Positions 7,630-15,213 of a DNA stretch of 24,237 bases are shown here, one piece after another. Position 1 is the first letter of the stretch, and every line of letters begins with the position of its first letter. Below the pieces are notes generated by a model, which did no database searches, was not told the origin of the DNA, and worked only from the letters and a program-made list of their open reading frames with translations. The DNA comes from a virus. The stretch is taken from positions 1-24,237 of IMG/VR virus record IMGVR_UViG_3300025886_000154, one strand, 5' to 3'. The translations under genes and the position numbers were made by a program.

Positions 7630-8084
7630 TGGGTTACTACTCCGAAGTTTCGAGAGATATTAGTAAGATTCCAGAAGCAATACAATACTTTGAAGATCAG
7701 TTAATTGAAGCTAGGAGTGAAGTAAAACTCAAAGGAAATGTTGAACGTGCAGCAGCAGAAATGCCAGGTATTGTTGAACAGAGATTTAATCAACTACAAG
7801 AGATTGAAGCAATTCTTAATTACTTAAACATTGAACTACGCAGATTGCGTAGTTCTTTCTTTAAACAATATCTTGAAAGCTACCAACGAGCTCTGTCAAG
7901 CCGCGATGTTGAAAAATATGTAGATGGCGAAGCAGATGTTGTTGACTATGAAAAAATTATTAATGAGTTTGCACTTATGCGTAACAAGTGGCTAGGTTTG
8001 TTAAAAGGACTGGATCAAAAACAATGGCAGATAACTAATGTTGTAAAACTTAGAGTTGCTGGCATGGAAGATGCTTCGTTATAA
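7629..8084 (+). CDS. uvsY: Recombination mediator UvsY
   Basis: Loads UvsX onto gp32-coated ssDNA. The 151 residues are almost all helical. The conserved C-terminal part is recognisable: RRLRSSFFKQYLESYQRAL, then the acidic YVDGEADVVDYEKIINEFALMRNKW and the LDQKQWQITNVVKLR end, a pattern of marine T4-like UvsY. Length fits (T4 UvsY 137 aa). The TAATG junction at 7627-7631 overlaps the preceding gene by 1 nt. The coding sequence contains a perfect 10-bp hairpin followed by TTTCTTT (7833-7862). The recombination block ends here; a glycan cassette starts 19 nt later. Confidence 0.88.
   Translation: MGYYSEVSRDISKIPEAIQYFEDQLIEARSEVKLKGNVERAAAEMPGIVEQRFNQLQEIEAILNYLNIELRRLRSSFFKQYLESYQRALSSRDVEKYVDGEADVVDYEKIINEFALMRNKWLGLLKGLDQKQWQITNVVKLRVAGMEDASL
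7833..7862 (+). terminator. Terminator-like hairpin inside uvsY
   Basis: GAACTACGCA (7833-7842), loop GAT, TGCGTAGTTC (7846-7855): a perfect 10-bp stem followed by TTTCTTT. It encodes ELRRLRSSFF in uvsY. It has the shape of an intrinsic terminator or attenuator, but lies mid-gene, where translating ribosomes would normally prevent it forming. Confidence 0.5.
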
Positions 8085-8103
8085 GTAATGTAAAGGAACA
8101 TAC

Positions 8104-8643
8104 ATGGCAGTTAGTAAAGAATATTTAGAACAATTAACAGAACTTCATAATCGGTCTAAATTTGGCAGTGGCGAAAGCATACCACATGTTGTGTCTGAAA
8201 TTTTAGAAAATAAAAATATTACTAGTATATTAGACTTTGGATCAGGAAAAGGACTTACATCTAATGCACTTGCTGAAAAATATCCTGATATAAGATTGTA
8301 CACATACGACCCAGTAACTAGTCCAATTAATTTGCCGCAATCAGTTGATATGATTTATAGTAGCGATGTACTAGAACATGTTGAACCTAATCTAATAGAT
8401 CAAACATTAACTGATCTTTTTAATCGAGCTTCAAAGTATCAGTATCATTTAATTGCATGTCACCCTGCAAAGAAAAAACTCAACGATGGTCGTAATGCTC
8501 ATTTAATTATTGAAACACCTAGATGGTGGAAACATAAATTAGAAACGTTTGGTTGGACTGTAGAATACGAAAAAATTACAGAACGCTACGTTAAAAAATT
8601 TAATATTAATTCTATAAAATATATTACGGTATTAAAAAAATGA
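8104..8643 (+). CDS. Class I SAM-dependent methyltransferase (179 aa)
   Basis: Probable small-molecule or sugar methyltransferase. SAM-binding motif I is LDFGSGKG (residues 43-50), followed by the acidic end of the next strand (LYTYDPV) and the motif IV-type segment DMIYSSDVLEHVEP (about 82-95), typical of the Methyltransf_11/23-like group. The C-terminal part WWKHKLETFGWTVEY also fits. The substrate cannot be read from the sequence. AAAGGA at 8092-8097 lies 6 nt before the ATG. A possible but weak -10 (TATAAG at 8080-8085) overlaps the uvsY end. It is the first gene of the glycan cassette and overlaps the FkbM gene by 4 nt (ATGA), indicating coupled translation. Confidence 0.85.
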   Translation: MAVSKEYLEQLTELHNRSKFGSGESIPHVVSEILENKNITSILDFGSGKGLTSNALAEKYPDIRLYTYDPVTSPINLPQSVDMIYSSDVLEHVEPNLIDQTLTDLFNRASKYQYHLIACHPAKKKLNDGRNAHLIIETPRWWKHKLETFGWTVEYEKITERYVKKFNINSIKYITVLKK

Positions 8644-9260
8644 AAAAAGTATATAACTATTGGATGCCCGACACTGATAATCATTTTGAAAGGCTTATAA
8701 CAAAACGTGTAAGAAACGGCGGCCCTCCTCAGTACCAAGATGATGTAAGAGATGAAGCATACAAATATGTAACAGATTTTGATCTAGTAATTGATGTAGG
8801 TGCAAACGTAGGATTATGGGCTGTGCACCTAGCAGAAAAATTTACACAAGTTATTGCATACGAACCAATGTATCAAGTGTACGAATGTTTGCATTTAAAT
8901 GTAAAAGATCTTAATGTACAAATTAACGAGTATGCATTAGGTAATATTAATAGTCAAGTTACTATTGAGTATAATTCTAATAATACAGGAGGTAGTTTTG
9001 TAAGTAAAGTTGGTACTGGAAATATATCAATCAAGCGTATGGACGATCTAAATTTACCAAAGTTTGGATTGTTAAAAATTGATTGTGAACGTCATGAACT
9101 TGAAGTCTTACAAGGTGCAACTGAAACAATTTTAAAATATAAACCAATTATTGTATGCGAACAACATGCCGACACTGAATACTGTGCAGGAAAATACCTA
9201 AAATCTCTTGGTGCTAAAGAAATTACTAATGTCAGAAAAGACTATATATTTGGTTGGTGA
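8640..9260 (+). CDS. FkbM-family methyltransferase (206 aa)
   Basis: SAM-dependent O-methyltransferase of the FkbM type, often found in polysaccharide or secondary-metabolite clusters. Motif I is IDVGANVG (residues 51-58), followed by VIAYEPMYQVYECLHLNV, and later the FkbM hallmark LLKIDCERHELEVLQGA. The C-terminal VCEQH is also typical. Length is slightly short for the family but the fold elements are all present. Start codon ATG overlaps the preceding methyltransferase stop (ATGA), so both are made together; a sugar or glycan substrate is the simplest reading of the neighbourhood. Confidence 0.9.
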   Translation: MKKVYNYWMPDTDNHFERLITKRVRNGGPPQYQDDVRDEAYKYVTDFDLVIDVGANVGLWAVHLAEKFTQVIAYEPMYQVYECLHLNVKDLNVQINEYALGNINSQVTIEYNSNNTGGSFVSKVGTGNISIKRMDDLNLPKFGLLKIDCERHELEVLQGATETILKYKPIIVCEQHADTEYCAGKYLKSLGAKEITNVRKDYIFGW

Positions 9261-9262
9261 AA

Positions 9263-9270
9263 TGTAAATA
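9263..9270 (+). promoter_or_regulatory. Possible late-type box TGTAAATA
   Basis: TGTAAATA lies in the 14-nt gap between the FkbM gene and the nucleotidyltransferase-cupin gene, 4 nt before the ATG. It differs from TATAAATA at one position. An identical box exists on the minus strand before the antisense glycosyltransferase. Weak on its own. Confidence 0.25.
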
Positions 9271-9274
9271 CTAG

Positions 9275-10048
9275 ATGAAAATAGTTTTAGTTACAGGAGG
9301 CTTTGATCCTCTTCACTCAGGACATATTGCAAATTTTGAAAACGCAAAATCATTAGCTAGGCTTTCCGATGGAGAACTTTGGATTGGTGTAAACAGCGAC
9401 AAATGGTTGTCTCGTAAAAAAGGCATGCCTTTTATGTCCGTTGACGAACGTAAAACAATTATCAACGCACTTGAATGCGTTGATAATGTATTTGAATTTG
9501 ATGACACAGACGACACAGCAATTGATGCAATTCAATATGTGCAAAATATTCATCCTGATGCACAAATTATTTTTGCCAACGGTGGCGATAGAACTGTTGA
9601 TAATATTCCAGAAATGATTTTTGATAATGTTGAATTTGTATTTGGCATAGGCGGAACTGATAAGAAGAATTCTAGTAGCTGGATATTAGATGAATGGAAG
9701 ACACAAAAGACCAAACGCGATTGGGGATACTGGAGAGTACTAGATCACAAGCCTACTCAAGGTTATAAAGTAAAAGAGCTTGTAATTTATCCTGGTAAAA
9801 GTTTAAGTGATCAAAAACATTTTAAACGCAGTGAGCAATGGATGGTTCTTGAAGGCATTGTTAAAATGCAAACTGAATGGAATAATTTAATTGATATAAA
9901 ACATTTAAAACCACATGGATTACCATATGAAATTGGTAAACAAGTTTGGCACAAAGCATCAAATCCAGGAGATAAAAATGCCCATATATTAGAAATACAA
10001 TGGGGGAAAGAATGTATAGAAGATGATATTGAACGGAGACATAGATGA
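9275..10048 (+). CDS. Nucleotidyltransferase-cupin (mannose-6-P isomerase type II-like) fusion
   Basis: Two domains in 257 residues. Residues 1 to about 140 form a cytidylyltransferase-like domain (TagD/HldE-C family) that would activate a sugar- or polyol-phosphate with CTP or ATP: HSGH signature at 14-17 in GGFDPLHSGH, IGVNSDKWL, VDERKTIINAL, and a C-terminal KNSSSWIL in the place of the usual ISTT loop. Residues about 149-257 resemble the C-terminal cupin of ManC/ManA type II enzymes: WGYWRV (150-155), YKVKELVIYPGKSLS, KHFKRSEQW (181-189), VWHKASNPG (224-232) and the ending IEDDIERRHR. An NDP-sugar precursor enzyme with an attached isomerase/epimerase-like cupin is the likely reading; the exact substrate is unknown. 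It overlaps the following glycosyltransferase by 4 nt. Confidence 0.85.
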   Translation: MKIVLVTGGFDPLHSGHIANFENAKSLARLSDGELWIGVNSDKWLSRKKGMPFMSVDERKTIINALECVDNVFEFDDTDDTAIDAIQYVQNIHPDAQIIFANGGDRTVDNIPEMIFDNVEFVFGIGGTDKKNSSSWILDEWKTQKTKRDWGYWRVLDHKPTQGYKVKELVIYPGKSLSDQKHFKRSEQWMVLEGIVKMQTEWNNLIDIKHLKPHGLPYEIGKQVWHKASNPGDKNAHILEIQWGKECIEDDIERRHR

Positions 10049-10722
10049 AGGTATTTATAGGATACGATACTAGAGAAGACATAGCATATCAGGTATGTAA
10101 ACACAGCCTTGAATCTCGAAATAAAGATGTCAAAGTCATTCCGTTAATTCAGCACACACTTAGAAAACAAGGCTGGTACACTCGTCCTATAGATAAACTA
10201 GCAAGTACTGAGTTTACATTTACAAGATTTTTAATTCCAGAGCTAACTAATTTTAATGGATGGGCATTGTTTTGTGACAGTGATATTATTTTCTTAAATG
10301 ATGTTAAAGAATTGTTCGACCAAGTTGATGACAAGTACGCAGTAATGTGTGTTAAGCATGACTATACACCTAAAGAAGGTACTAAAATGGATGGACAAAC
10401 ACAAACAGTTTATCCTCGTAAAAACTGGTCAAGTGTGATGTTGGTTAATTGTAGTCATTCGAGTAATAAAAAATTAAACACAGCACTTGTTAATAACGAG
10501 TCTATTACCGGTGCATACTTACATCGATTTAGCTGGTTAAATGATGACGAAATAGGTGAGTTTAGTTATGAATGGAATTACTTAACCGACTGGTATATAG
10601 AAGGAACCCCCAAGGCATTACATTATACCGAAGGTGGCCCTTGGTTTGAAAATTATAGAGATTGTCCATTTAATAGAGTATGGAAAAAGGAATTACAGGA
10701 TATGATGCAAATTGTTAGTTAA
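10045..10722 (+). CDS. GT8-like glycosyltransferase (225 aa)
   Basis: Probable GT-A-fold sugar transferase. The N-terminus MKVFIGYDTRED is typical, and the metal/nucleotide-binding DxD is seen in FCDSDIIF (D78, D80). The middle region has YPRKNWSSVMLVNC, and the C-terminus holds ALHYTEGGPWFENY, which fits the HxxGxxKPW-like end motif of GT8 enzymes in a variant form. There is no membrane segment. Donor is likely a nucleotide sugar, perhaps the product of the adjacent nucleotidyltransferase-cupin (inference). Start codon overlaps the previous stop (ATGA). Confidence 0.85.
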   Translation: MKVFIGYDTREDIAYQVCKHSLESRNKDVKVIPLIQHTLRKQGWYTRPIDKLASTEFTFTRFLIPELTNFNGWALFCDSDIIFLNDVKELFDQVDDKYAVMCVKHDYTPKEGTKMDGQTQTVYPRKNWSSVMLVNCSHSSNKKLNTALVNNESITGAYLHRFSWLNDDEIGEFSYEWNYLTDWYIEGTPKALHYTEGGPWFENYRDCPFNRVWKKELQDMMQIVS

Positions 10723-11728
10723 AGTGTTTATGCTAACTGCAGGTCACAATTATGAACAGACCTTATTACGTAGTATGAAAGAAGGTATTGAAAAACAATT
10801 AATACCAGACTCTGAAATAGAAATACATAAATTAAAACAAATTAATAAAATAGTTAACCTAGGTCTAGGCGTAAATTATGACTATAATGAAAAATACACT
10901 AAATGTGACGTAGCAGTAATGCTAGGTAGTTGGAAGCCTCTACGTGGAAGTATGCAACATCAAGTAAGAACTGATATTAAAAATAATGCAAAATGTTTTA
11001 TTTGTATTGAAACTCCAATACTTAATCGTACTCTTGAATTTGAAAAATGTAATTATTTTCGAGTAGGCGTAAATGGCTTTCTGAATAAAGATGCATATTT
11101 TGGTCCTAATATAAAACGTCCTGATGACCGTCTATTAAAATTAGGAAATTTAAAATTTTCAGGATGGCATAATCAACTTGGCAATAAAATTGTAATTGCA
11201 ATGCAACTCACAGGTGATGCAAGTTTGCGAGGCAATAATATTAACGAATGGTGTTTTGATACTATTAATACATTAAAAATGTATACTAATAGGCCTATTG
11301 AAGTAAGGATGCACCCAGCAGCAAGTTCTAAAGGAATGGAAGCATATAATCCTATATTACAAAAAATAGTCTATTCAAAAAATGATTACTCAAATGTTAC
11401 GTTTGTTGACGGTAAAACTATTTCATTAAGAAATCAACTTTCTGATGCTTACTGTCTTGTATCATACTCTAGCGGCACTGCTATAGATGCACTATGTATG
11501 GGAATTCCAAATATCACATGCGACGAAGGAAGTTTTGCATGGAATGTTTCTGAAACTAAGTTAGAGAATATTGAAAATTTACTTTTACTTAAAAAATCTG
11601 CTATAAATCAACATCTAAGTAATTTAGCATATTGTCAGTGGACTCAAGATGAAATGAGCTCCGGTTTAGTATGGAATCATTTAGTATCTGGTATAAAAAA
11701 TTATTTACAAGATGATTTACTTCTATGA
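10712..11728 (+). CDS. KpsS-like glycan transferase paralog A (338 aa)
   Basis: First of four diverged paralogs (A-D) in this window. It has CDVAVM (65-70), FRVGVNGFLN (107-116), MQLTGDASL (164-172), RMHP (199-202) and the C-terminal SYSSGTAIDALCMGIP (251-266), followed by AYCQWTQDEMSSGLVWNH. The order Q..GD - RxHP - S.tAi.A...GIP resembles capsule Kdo transferases (KpsS/KpsC) and CDP-polyol phosphotransferases with GT-B folds. Exact activity is unknown. The start is uncertain: TTG at 10712 (AGGA 11 nt upstream) and GTG at 10724 are possible, ATG at 10730 would trim the first strand. It overlaps the GT8-like gene by 11 nt and the next paralog by 4 nt. Confidence 0.65.
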   Translation: MLVKVFMLTAGHNYEQTLLRSMKEGIEKQLIPDSEIEIHKLKQINKIVNLGLGVNYDYNEKYTKCDVAVMLGSWKPLRGSMQHQVRTDIKNNAKCFICIETPILNRTLEFEKCNYFRVGVNGFLNKDAYFGPNIKRPDDRLLKLGNLKFSGWHNQLGNKIVIAMQLTGDASLRGNNINEWCFDTINTLKMYTNRPIEVRMHPAASSKGMEAYNPILQKIVYSKNDYSNVTFVDGKTISLRNQLSDAYCLVSYSSGTAIDALCMGIPNITCDEGSFAWNVSETKLENIENLLLLKKSAINQHLSNLAYCQWTQDEMSSGLVWNHLVSGIKNYLQDDLLL

Positions 11729-12573
11729 AAATACGAAAAAATCCAAAACGAGGACTAGGATGTCGAGTAGCACATATATTTTCGCCTACAATTGATAATA
11801 CTACATATTTTAATTCTTATTTAAAATTGTTTGAGAACGGTATTAATCAAGCAAAATTAAGTACATGGAATAATACATCAACAGTTGATTCACCTTTATT
11901 AATCCGAGGAATGGCATCGCATTCTCAGGAAGCAATTCATTATTGTTGGAATAATAAGAAAGATTTTTATTATATCGACTCGTCGTATTTTGGAAATGAA
12001 ACTAGTAAAAATAAAATTTGGCATCGTGTTACAAGAAATAATTTACAAAATCTTACACCTATTAAAGATCGTCCACAAGATAGATTAAACAAAATATTAC
12101 CAAATTATAAGTACAAAGAATTTAATACAGGACGTAAAATTTTAATTTGCCCGCCTAGTAATAAAGTAATGAAATTTTGGAATCAACCGCGCCAAGAAGA
12201 ATGGATAAAAATTGTTATTAAAGAACTACAATTAGTAACAACCCGTCCAATTGAGGTTAGATTAAAACCAGGAAGAGCTGAACGTATTACATTTAATACA
12301 CTTGCTCAGGCATTACAAGATGATGTTTATTGCTTAGTAACTTATAATAGTATAGCTGCTATTGAAGCACTTATGAACGGCATTCCAGCAATTGCACTAG
12401 GGCCGAACGCTGCAACAACAATGTGTAATACTTCTTTATCTCAAATTGATAATTTAAATACATATAATGAAGAACAGATGGTAAGATATCTTTCACATCT
12501 TAGCTATTGTCAATTTCATATCAATGAAATGGAAGATGGCACAGCATGGAGAATCTTACATGGAGGTTGTTAA
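11725..12573 (+). CDS. KpsS-like glycan transferase paralog B (282 aa)
   Basis: Second paralog. The N-terminal half is the most divergent, lacking a clear CDVAVM but keeping FYYIDSSYF and WHRVTRNNLQ at the equivalent places. Further on, KILICPPSN stands where A has KIVIAMQLTGD, RLKP (169-172) replaces RMHP, and TYNSIAAIEALMNGIP (196-211) matches A closely, followed by LSYCQFHINEMEDGTAW. The loss of the His in the RxHP motif could mean altered or lost catalysis. The ATG overlaps the stop of paralog A (ATGA). The next paralog begins 4 nt after its stop, with its ribosome-binding site inside this gene. Confidence 0.6.
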   Translation: MKIRKNPKRGLGCRVAHIFSPTIDNTTYFNSYLKLFENGINQAKLSTWNNTSTVDSPLLIRGMASHSQEAIHYCWNNKKDFYYIDSSYFGNETSKNKIWHRVTRNNLQNLTPIKDRPQDRLNKILPNYKYKEFNTGRKILICPPSNKVMKFWNQPRQEEWIKIVIKELQLVTTRPIEVRLKPGRAERITFNTLAQALQDDVYCLVTYNSIAAIEALMNGIPAIALGPNAATTMCNTSLSQIDNLNTYNEEQMVRYLSHLSYCQFHINEMEDGTAWRILHGGC

Positions 12574-12577
12574 CTAT

Positions 12578-13495
12578 ATGAGTAGTGTTCCTGCTGGTAA
12601 CACTAATATACAAAAAGAACAACTAATTAACTATTTTCATGAGGGCATTTTACGACACTCTCAAGATACAAGCAGTATTAACTATGATCAAAAATTAATA
12701 CCGTGCGATGTTGCAGTAATGCAAGGTTGGGTGTATGCTAACACAAATCCGCCACATTTAAAATTACGTAAAAATATAATAACTCAACAGTTAAATCAAA
12801 AAAAGTATGTTATTGTAGCAGATGCAAACTTATTTAGATTTGCAGATGACACCAACGCACATGGATATTTACGCTATAGTGCAAACGGAATTTTTCCAAC
12901 GACTGGTAACTATTTTGATAATATTATAGATACATCTCGTTGTAATCAAATTTTACAACATCATAATATAAGTCTACTGCCTTACAAAAAAACTGGATCA
13001 AAAATAATATTATGTTGTCAACGGAATAATGGCTGGAGTATGAAAGGAATACCAATTGAAGATTGGATTATAACTACAGTAAAGAAGATACGCAAATATA
13101 GTGACAGACATATTATAATAAGAGCACATCCAGGAGATAGAACTCAACGTAACTGGACAAAATTACCAAACATTCAGTCGTTGCTTAAAAAAAATAATCT
13201 ATCAATTAGTAACACTGGAATACCAATTCATCAAGATTTAGTCGACGCATGGGCTGTTGTAAATCATAATAGTAGTAGTATTGTTGGACCAATTATACAA
13301 GGACATTATGCATTTGTAACCGACAAAGAAGACAGTCAGTGTAAAGATGTTGCTGATGATGATTTTAGTAATATTGAAAATCCAAAAGAATTCAACAGAG
13401 AATACTGGATGCAACTGAAGTCAATGAGTCATTGGTCTTTTGAAGAACTTAAAAATGGACAGGCATGGAATCACATGCGTAATCATCTCCAATAG
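12578..13495 (+). CDS. KpsS-like glycan transferase paralog C (305 aa)
   Basis: Third paralog. CDVAVM is at 43-48, GYLRYSANGIFP parallels VGVNGF of A, KIILCCQRNNGWSMKGIPIEDW parallels the MQLTGD...NEW region, RAHP is at 172-175, and the end WSFEELKNGQAWNHM matches the shared tail. The typical IEALMNGIP segment is degenerate here (NSSSIVGPIIQGHYAF). The frame is open from 12524, but ATG 12578 is chosen because GGAGG (12562-12566) is 11 nt upstream and the earlier ATG would overlap paralog B by 50 nt without a ribosome site. The gene ends 13 nt inside the 3' end of the opposite-strand glycosyltransferase. Confidence 0.6.
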   Translation: MSSVPAGNTNIQKEQLINYFHEGILRHSQDTSSINYDQKLIPCDVAVMQGWVYANTNPPHLKLRKNIITQQLNQKKYVIVADANLFRFADDTNAHGYLRYSANGIFPTTGNYFDNIIDTSRCNQILQHHNISLLPYKKTGSKIILCCQRNNGWSMKGIPIEDWIITTVKKIRKYSDRHIIIRAHPGDRTQRNWTKLPNIQSLLKKNNLSISNTGIPIHQDLVDAWAVVNHNSSSIVGPIIQGHYAFVTDKEDSQCKDVADDDFSNIENPKEFNREYWMQLKSMSHWSFEELKNGQAWNHMRNHLQ

Positions 13496-14325
13496 TCTTC
13501 TGTTCTATTAACCATGATATCTTTAGGTAAACTTTTACCTATATTTTTTCTGTCGCCCTTCATGTGATCAATCCATTTACCCAGCACAGTATTAATTAAT
13601 GGATGTCCCCCGCCGCCGGTTTTAGCTTCTTTTAAATACATTTCTGCACTATAATCTAATACATTATTGTTAACAAATTTTAAATTATTTAAAATATGTC
13701 CAAACACATAACTGTCATGCCATTCTTCTAATTCAAAAATACCATTATCAGCGTCTTCATAATAACGTTCAAATTCTTTTAAGAATTGTATACACACAGG
13801 ATGATTTAAGTTCATGCCGTAAAAGCCACATTCTGGCCAGGTCTGTGATCCTTTGCCTCTACCCACATAGGTTAACCATTTATCGTTAGGTAATAATTTA
13901 TTAAATTCTTTGTGAGACCATTCGCTATGTACAAATGTATCAGCGTCCATCCATACTACCCAATCTTTACTACGGTTACACGCATCAAATACTGCATAGG
14001 TTTTATTAGAAAATCTTACAGCATTCCATTTAAATTCCTTATGCCAATCACGCGGCCTACGTGCTTTAATATTGTCTGGAGGTATGCCGTTTGCTTTTGG
14101 AATGTTTTTCCATTTTTCTTTAAATGCAATTAATTTAGGTAATTCAATATTTGCATTTAGTAGCGTTACTTGTTGATTATTTGAAATATAAGGAGCACAC
14201 TCTTCTGCATAAACTAATAATGTGATTCGTTTATCAACTTTTTGAATAAAACTATCAATAAATCTTTGACCATATTTTCTCATACCATCTGCATGAAATG
14301 TAGTAACCACAGTTATTTGAGACAT
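13483..14325 (-). CDS. Glycosyltransferase-like protein on the opposite strand (280 aa)
   Basis: Probable GT-A-type transferase. The start MSQITVVTTFHADGMRKYGQ is nucleotide-sugar-transferase-like, and the DxD motif is WMDADTF (D117, D119) at the end of a strand after WNAVRFSNKTYAVFDA. Further on come GRGKGSQTWPECGFYG and GGGGHPLINTVLG; no membrane segment is seen. I recall similar proteins in marine phages and metagenomes but no tested function. It is the only minus-strand gene within the cassette, placed between paralogs C and D and overlapping C tail-to-tail by 13 nt. TAGGA lies about 8 nt before the ATG on the minus strand. Its orientation suggests separate insertion or separate timing. 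Confidence 0.75.
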   Translation of the reverse strand: MSQITVVTTFHADGMRKYGQRFIDSFIQKVDKRITLLVYAEECAPYISNNQQVTLLNANIELPKLIAFKEKWKNIPKANGIPPDNIKARRPRDWHKEFKWNAVRFSNKTYAVFDACNRSKDWVVWMDADTFVHSEWSHKEFNKLLPNDKWLTYVGRGKGSQTWPECGFYGMNLNHPVCIQFLKEFERYYEDADNGIFELEEWHDSYVFGHILNNLKFVNNNVLDYSAEMYLKEAKTGGGGHPLINTVLGKWIDHMKGDRKNIGKSLPKDIMVNRTEDYWR

Positions 14326-14353
14326 TGCTTATTCCTATTAAATATATTAAAGG

Positions 14354-14361
14354 TATTTACA
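14354..14361 (-). promoter_or_regulatory. Possible late-type box TGTAAATA (minus strand)
   Basis: On the minus strand this reads TGTAAATA, one mismatch from TATAAATA, 28 nt upstream of the antisense glycosyltransferase start. It lies in the 37-nt divergent gap, which also holds the ribosome site of paralog D. Confidence 0.3.
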
Positions 14362-14362
14362 C

Positions 14363-15196
14363 ATGAAATTTAAATTATGGAAAGAATACGGTGCATTAAA
14401 TTCTATACCAGTGTTTGATGCATTTGCACAAGGATTAAATAACTATGGATTTACTATAGTTGACGATCATGATATTGCAGATGTTAATGTTATATGGAGT
14501 GTACTATGGCATGGCAGAATGGCCAAAAATAAAAAAGTTTGGAATTATAATAAGCCGACAATTGTATTAGAAGTTGGAGGAATAAAAAGGGGAACAACGT
14601 GGAAGGTAGGATTAAATGGTATCAATCGTGATGGGAATCTTGGCCCTAGTGGCAATAATAACAATCGTGCTAGGAGTTTGGGACTAGAACTAACACCGTG
14701 GAGAAAAACAGGAGATTATATTTTAATTTGTGGACAACATGATAAAAGCCTACAATGGGAAAATATGCCTCCAATGAGCAAGTGGATTATGCACACTATT
14801 GAAACTGTTCAATTATATTCAGATAAACCAATACTGTTTCGACCTCATCCTCGATGTCCTTTGCCTGATATTGAAAGTCAATATAAAAATGTTTATAGAC
14901 AGCGTCCTCAAAAATTACTAGATACATACGATGACTTTGATATGTCATTTGATAACACATGGGCAACAATTAGCTGGTCTAGCAATCCTGGAATACATAG
15001 TGTAATAGCTGGCGTGCCAGTGTTTACTGGACCAAGTAGTTTAGCATGGCCGGTATCAAATACAGGAACCGAAACTATCGATAATCCTCTAATGCCCAAT
15101 AGACAACAATGGTTAAATGACTATGCACACACAGAATATACAATTGACGAAATCACACAAGGCATTCCGCTAACATACTTGACATCTTTACTATAA
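14363..15196 (+). CDS. KpsS-like glycan transferase paralog D (277 aa)
   Basis: Fourth paralog, separated from A-C by the antisense glycosyltransferase. ADVNVIWSVLW replaces CDVAVM, WKVGLNGINRDGNLG parallels VGVNGF of A, YILICGQHDKSLQW parallels the MQLTGD region, RPHP is at 150-153 and SNPGIHSVIAGVPVF parallels the GIP segment. The tail DYAHTEYTIDEITQGIPL matches the shared YCQWT.DEM..G ending. The HP motif is the most canonical of the four. AAAGG (14349-14353) lies 9 nt before the ATG. The 3' end carries a sigma70-like promoter for the next gene. Confidence 0.62.
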   Translation: MKFKLWKEYGALNSIPVFDAFAQGLNNYGFTIVDDHDIADVNVIWSVLWHGRMAKNKKVWNYNKPTIVLEVGGIKRGTTWKVGLNGINRDGNLGPSGNNNNRARSLGLELTPWRKTGDYILICGQHDKSLQWENMPPMSKWIMHTIETVQLYSDKPILFRPHPRCPLPDIESQYKNVYRQRPQKLLDTYDDFDMSFDNTWATISWSSNPGIHSVIAGVPVFTGPSSLAWPVSNTGTETIDNPLMPNRQQWLNDYAHTEYTIDEITQGIPLTYLTSLL

Positions 15197-15207
15197 TGTG
15201 TTATATA
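15179..15207 (+). promoter_or_regulatory. Sigma70-like promoter before the uvsW unit
   Basis: TTGACA (15179-15184), 17-bp spacer, TATATA (15202-15207). It overlaps the end of paralog D. The predicted start falls at about 15214, exactly on the ATG of the following gene, so the message may be leaderless. Confidence 0.45.
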
Positions 15208-15213
15208 TAGTAC

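Noticed and set aside
9811-10104. Minus-strand frame of 97 codons opposite the cupin domain
   Set aside because: Cys/Ile/Phe-rich shadow of the plus-strand gene and crosses a gene junction; no start signals.
12524-12577. Earlier ATG of paralog C at 12524
   Set aside because: It lies deep in paralog B with no ribosome site, whereas GGAGG precedes ATG 12578 at good spacing.
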